64,000 bases of DNA from Streptomyces massasporeus (lineage in GTDB: Bacteria > Actinomycetota > Actinomycetes > Streptomycetales > Streptomycetaceae), in assembly GCF_014648995.1 (NCBI RefSeq), contig NZ_BMSE01000001.1, forward strand, positions 558,001 through 622,000, in the 5' to 3' direction. Positions 61,466 to 64,000 of this stretch are shown piece after piece (position 1 is the first letter of the stretch; each line of letters starts with the position of its first letter). Under the pieces are notes generated by a model. It made no database searches, had not been told where the DNA came from, and saw nothing but the letters and a program-made list of their open reading frames with translations. The position numbers were made by a program, and so were the translations under genes.

Positions 61466-62094
61466 CGGTGTCCTCGTGCTGGTCCGTCGGGCCGGGGTGC
61501 CAGGGGAGCTTGCGGGGGTGCGGCCGGGTTCGCGCGGCCGCCTGCGCGCGCCCCGGGCCGTGCGCCCGGCCTCCCCCGGCTTCCGCGCGCCACCGCCGAC
61601 GCCGGCGCCACTGACGCCACGGGGACCGGCGGGCCGCCCCGGGCCGGGGGCCCCTACGGCTGCGGCGCCGAACCGGGCCGCACCCTCGCCGGGCCGGGCC
61701 ACACCCGCGCCACCGACGGAGGTTTCCGCGCCACCGACGGCAGGGCCCGTGCGGTCGACAGCAGTGCCCGCGCGGTCGGCACCGGCACCCGTGTCCTCGG
61801 CCGCGCCCGTGCCGGCGTCGGTGGCGCGTGGGCAGCGGGGATCCCCGTCGCGTCGACTCCCTCGTCCGCCCTGCGCCTGCACGTGCCGGCCCCCACTCCC
61901 TGATCCGCCCTGCTTCCCGACGGCCACTGACAGTAGTCGCCAGCGCATCATGTGCGGTGGGCAGTTGACAAACTCATACGGTGAGCGTCCCGCTCTGGTA
62001 TGAGGCCTCGCACGACAGACCGATAACCCCTCCGCACATTCGACCAGGAACGCAAAGAGCTCGATCAGACCTGGTCAGAAGCGGTCGCACGCAG
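61466..62094. other. Long region upstream of conservon, probable promoter
   Basis: About 630 bases without a convincing gene. 61466-61900 is very GC-rich with simple ACCGGC- and CCGCGCC-like content. 61950-62060 is AT-richer and contains an inverted repeat CTCATAC (61973-61979) and GTATGAG (61998-62004), plus TTGTCA on the minus strand at 61971-61966. This is the best place for the conservon promoter. Confidence 0.4.
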
Positions 62095-62137
62095 ACGGCG
62101 AGGGCCGGGGAGCCTCTCGCTCCCCGGCCCTCGCCGT
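62095..62137 (-). terminator. Strong hairpin terminator after MBL-fold gene
   Basis: A perfect 19-base stem, 62095-62113 with 62119-62137, around the five-base loop CTCTC. It starts 22 bases beyond the stop codon of the leftward MBL-fold gene and insulates the conservon promoter region. No T-run follows. Confidence 0.85.
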
Positions 62138-62158
62138 TCGTCTGCCGTACGCCCCGGG

Positions 62159-63424
62159 TCAGCCCGCAGGGAGCGTCTCGGGGTCCTCGGTGCCCTTACC
62201 GGCCCCGCGAGCACCGTCACTCACCGTGTCGACCTGGGCCACGGCTGCCGCGTCCGAGGCCGTCTTGATACCGGCTCCGGCGAGGGCCTCCCCGGCCGCG
62301 CGACCGCCCGCCGGGGCGAGCGCCACCCCACGCCACCACGGCTCCGACGGGACCGTCTCGGCCGTGGGCTCGAAGGGCTCGCCGGGACGGGGCAGGGCGA
62401 CACCGGCACCCACCGCGCGGGCGGCCGCGAGCGTCCCCTCGCCGGGGTCCGCCCACGGGTGGGTCGCCAGGTTGAAGGTGGCCCAGTGGATCGGCAGCAT
62501 CGGACCGTGCTCCGGCCCGCCCTGGAGGTCGAGGTGGGCGCGCATGCCCTCCTCGGGGGTCATGTGGATGTCGGGCCAGAAGTCGGAGTAGGCGCCGATC
62601 TGGATCATCGTGGCGTCGAACGGCCCGTGCTCGGCGCCGATCTCCTTGAAGCCGTCGAAGTAACCGGTGTCACCGCTGTGGTAGATCCGGTGCTCGTCCC
62701 CGGCGACGACCCAGGAGGCCCACAGGGTGTGCTGGGTGTTGCGCAACCCGCGGCCGCAGAAGTGCCGGGCCGGGGTGGCGGTCAGGGTGAGGCCGCCGAT
62801 CTTGGCGGTCTCGTGCCAGTCCAGCTCGCGCAGCCGGTCGGCCGAGACGCCCCAGTGCTCCAGGTGCGCGCCGACACCCAGGGGCACGGCGAACAGGGTG
62901 TCCGTGCCCGCGAGGGCCTTGATGGTGGGCATGTCCAGATGGTCGTAGTGGTCGTGCGAGATCACCACGACGTCGACCGGGCCGAGCGCGGCGAGCGGCA
63001 GGGGGACGGGGTGCAGCCGCTTGGGCCCGGCGAAGGAGAAGGGGGAGCAGCGCTCGCCCCACACCGGGTCGAACAGGACGCGCCGGCCGTCGATCTCGGC
63101 GAGGACGCTGGAGTGCCCCATCCAGGTCAGCCGCAGGCCGGTGGCGGGGGGCCGGGCGATGTCGGCGAGGGTGGTGGAGTGCACCGGGACGGTGCCCTTC
63201 GGGGTGCGGCGGGGCCGGGTGTCCTTGTCGAAGAAGACCTTCGCGAAGTCCAGGGTCGAGCCCGAGGGCCGGGTCCGCGCGGGACCGCCGGGGTTCTGGA
63301 AGACCCCGTCCTTGAAATGGGGCGATCTGCGGATGCGCGCCATGCGCTCACCGCTCGGATCCGCGCCGAACGCCCCGGGCTGGAGCGCGCGGAGCCCGGA
63401 GCTCAGGGTACGGAAACCGGCCAC
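62159..63424 (-). CDS. Metallo-beta-lactamase-fold hydrolase (NAPE-PLD/UlaG-like)
   Basis: Protein of 421 residues. The metal motif is VISHDHYDHLD (HxHxDH), with further ligands in ARHFCGRG, YHSGDTGYFDGF and LPIHWATFNLATHPW. The arrangement is that of N-acylphosphatidylethanolamine phospholipase D-like and UlaG-like enzymes. About 90 residues precede the catalytic domain and an Ala/Gly-rich tail of about 60 residues follows. No clear signal sequence is present. GTG 63424 has GGAGG four to eight bases upstream. The natural substrate is unknown. Confidence 0.88.
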   Translation of the reverse strand: MAGFRTLSSGLRALQPGAFGADPSGERMARIRRSPHFKDGVFQNPGGPARTRPSGSTLDFAKVFFDKDTRPRRTPKGTVPVHSTTLADIARPPATGLRLTWMGHSSVLAEIDGRRVLFDPVWGERCSPFSFAGPKRLHPVPLPLAALGPVDVVVISHDHYDHLDMPTIKALAGTDTLFAVPLGVGAHLEHWGVSADRLRELDWHETAKIGGLTLTATPARHFCGRGLRNTQHTLWASWVVAGDEHRIYHSGDTGYFDGFKEIGAEHGPFDATMIQIGAYSDFWPDIHMTPEEGMRAHLDLQGGPEHGPMLPIHWATFNLATHPWADPGEGTLAAARAVGAGVALPRPGEPFEPTAETVPSEPWWRGVALAPAGGRAAGEALAGAGIKTASDAAAVAQVDTVSDGARGAGKGTEDPETLPAG

Positions 63425-63508
63425 GGTACCTCCAGGTGGAGTCGGTCAGGCTTTCCATTATGGTCGGCCCCTCCGACAACACCGGATCACAGGGGTCCCA
63501 CCGCAGGA

Positions 63509-63532
63509 GATACTGACCGGTGATTCAGTATC
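63509..63532. promoter_or_regulatory. Inverted repeat upstream of GLFV dehydrogenase gene
   Basis: GATACTGA (63509-63516) and TCAGTATC (63525-63532) form a perfect inverted repeat with an eight-base spacer, 20 bases before the ATG. The geometry is that of a dimeric repressor operator, and it probably overlaps the transcription start. Confidence 0.55.
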
Positions 63533-63552
63533 CCGGCGGCTAAGGAGCCCGT

Positions 63553-64000
63553 ATGGCCACCCCCCTGCTGTCCCTGACCTGGACCGATCACCTCACGGGC
63601 CGGCAGGGCTTCCTGGTCGTCGACCGGCTGGTGCGCGGAGTCTCCAGCGGCGGTCTGCGGATGCGCGCGGGCTGCACCCTGGACGAGGTCGCGGGTCTCG
63701 CCCGCGGCATGACCGTGAAGGAGGCCCTGCACTACGACCCCGCGAACCGCTACGTCCCGCTCGGCGGCGCCAAGGGCGGCATCGACTGCGATCCCCGGGA
63801 TCCGGAGGCGTACCCGCTGCTGGTGCGCTACCTGCGCGCGATGCGGCCGTACATAGAGAGCTGCTGGACGACGGGCGAGGACCTGGGGCTCACCCAGGAC
63901 CTGGTCGACCGGGCGGCGGCCGAGGCGGGGCTGGTCTCCTCGATCCAGGCCGTCTATCCGCTGCTGGACGACGAGGCCGAGGCCCGGAGGCGGCTGCGGG
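63553..64000 (+). CDS. Glu/Leu/Phe/Val dehydrogenase, N-terminal part
   Basis: The first 149 residues of an amino-acid dehydrogenase, cut by the right edge. The dimerisation-domain motifs are VSSGGLRMRAGCTLDEVAGLARGMTVKEAL and the substrate-binding lysine motif PLGGAKGGIDCDP, then TGEDLGLTQDLV. It would deaminate a branched-chain, aromatic or acidic amino acid; specificity lies partly in the unseen C-terminal half. TAAGGAG precedes ATG 63553. Its promoter has the GATACTGA inverted repeat. Confidence 0.88.
   Translation, partial: MATPLLSLTWTDHLTGRQGFLVVDRLVRGVSSGGLRMRAGCTLDEVAGLARGMTVKEALHYDPANRYVPLGGAKGGIDCDPRDPEAYPLLVRYLRAMRPYIESCWTTGEDLGLTQDLVDRAAAEAGLVSSIQAVYPLLDDEAEARRRLR

Noticed and set aside
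61466..61951. N-terminal extension of CvnA by about 160 residues
   Set aside because: The frame is open only because of extreme GC content; the residues are Gly/Ala/Arg low-complexity, and ATG 61465 has a ribosome binding site and the normal family start.

Overview
The window is chromosomal DNA from a high-GC actinomycete, almost certainly a Streptomyces. The reasons are codon positions biased to G/C throughout, GTG and TTG starts, a WhiB-like protein, a complete conservon (CvnA-D type signalling operon), a GAF-PP2C (SpoIIE-type) phosphatase, XRE-cupin regulators and an S-adenosyl methyltransferase of the family that is expanded in Streptomyces. No phage genes, transposases or CRISPR array were seen. 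All names rest on reading translated sequences; no database search was possible.

Layout. 1-9.2 kb: myo-inositol catabolism. A sugar ABC permease (cut by the left edge) and its lipoprotein face iolC, a class I aldolase-like gene, iolB, iolD, mmsA/iolA and a GntR/HutC regulator, with repeated TGTCAA motifs in the divergent promoter. 9.2-25.7 kb: an exopolysaccharide locus. It holds a GalE-like epimerase, a ten-helix PAS-GGDEF-EAL protein, an opposing GH15 protein with a changed catalytic acid, a GT2 glycosyltransferase, a polytopic glycosyltransferase-like protein, a flippase fused to a glycosyltransferase, a CelD/FemAB-like acyltransferase, a polysaccharide deacetylase, a GH39-like lipoprotein hydrolase and a TetR regulator. 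Four transcription units in this locus carry the same short motif 34-57 bases before their start codons, the last one upstream of the TetR gene itself; this is the most interesting pattern in the window.

25.7-35.5 kb: housekeeping and accessory genes. These are DUF427, an aldo/keto reductase, tRNA-Pro(GGG) with its terminator, DUF309, cobF and cobK, a HAD phosphatase, a TSUP transporter, a thiolase, and a small stress-type run (WhiB-like, Dps, DUF3140, HhH glycosylase). Three different GC-rich tandem repeats sit between genes here. 35.6-42.6 kb: a leftward seven-gene catabolic operon (XRE-cupin regulator, M24-fold hydrolase, dehydrogenase E1 alpha and beta, amidohydrolase, bicupin, SDR) of unknown substrate.

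42.8-50.4 kb: lipoprotein, methyltransferase, a FluG-like pair (glutamine synthetase plus amidohydrolase as separate genes), DUF4916, GAF-PP2C phosphatase, a MASE1-only membrane protein, and a second identical tRNA-Pro(GGG). 50.5-57 kb: split transketolase, YjbR, GNAT, an XRE-cupin regulator with a perfect 15-base inverted repeat over its start codon, LysR, kbl and tdh (threonine to glycine and acetyl-CoA). 57-62 kb: conservon with an attached GAF gene. 62-64 kb: metallo-beta-lactamase-fold protein and the start of a Glu/Leu/Phe/Val dehydrogenase cut by the right edge.
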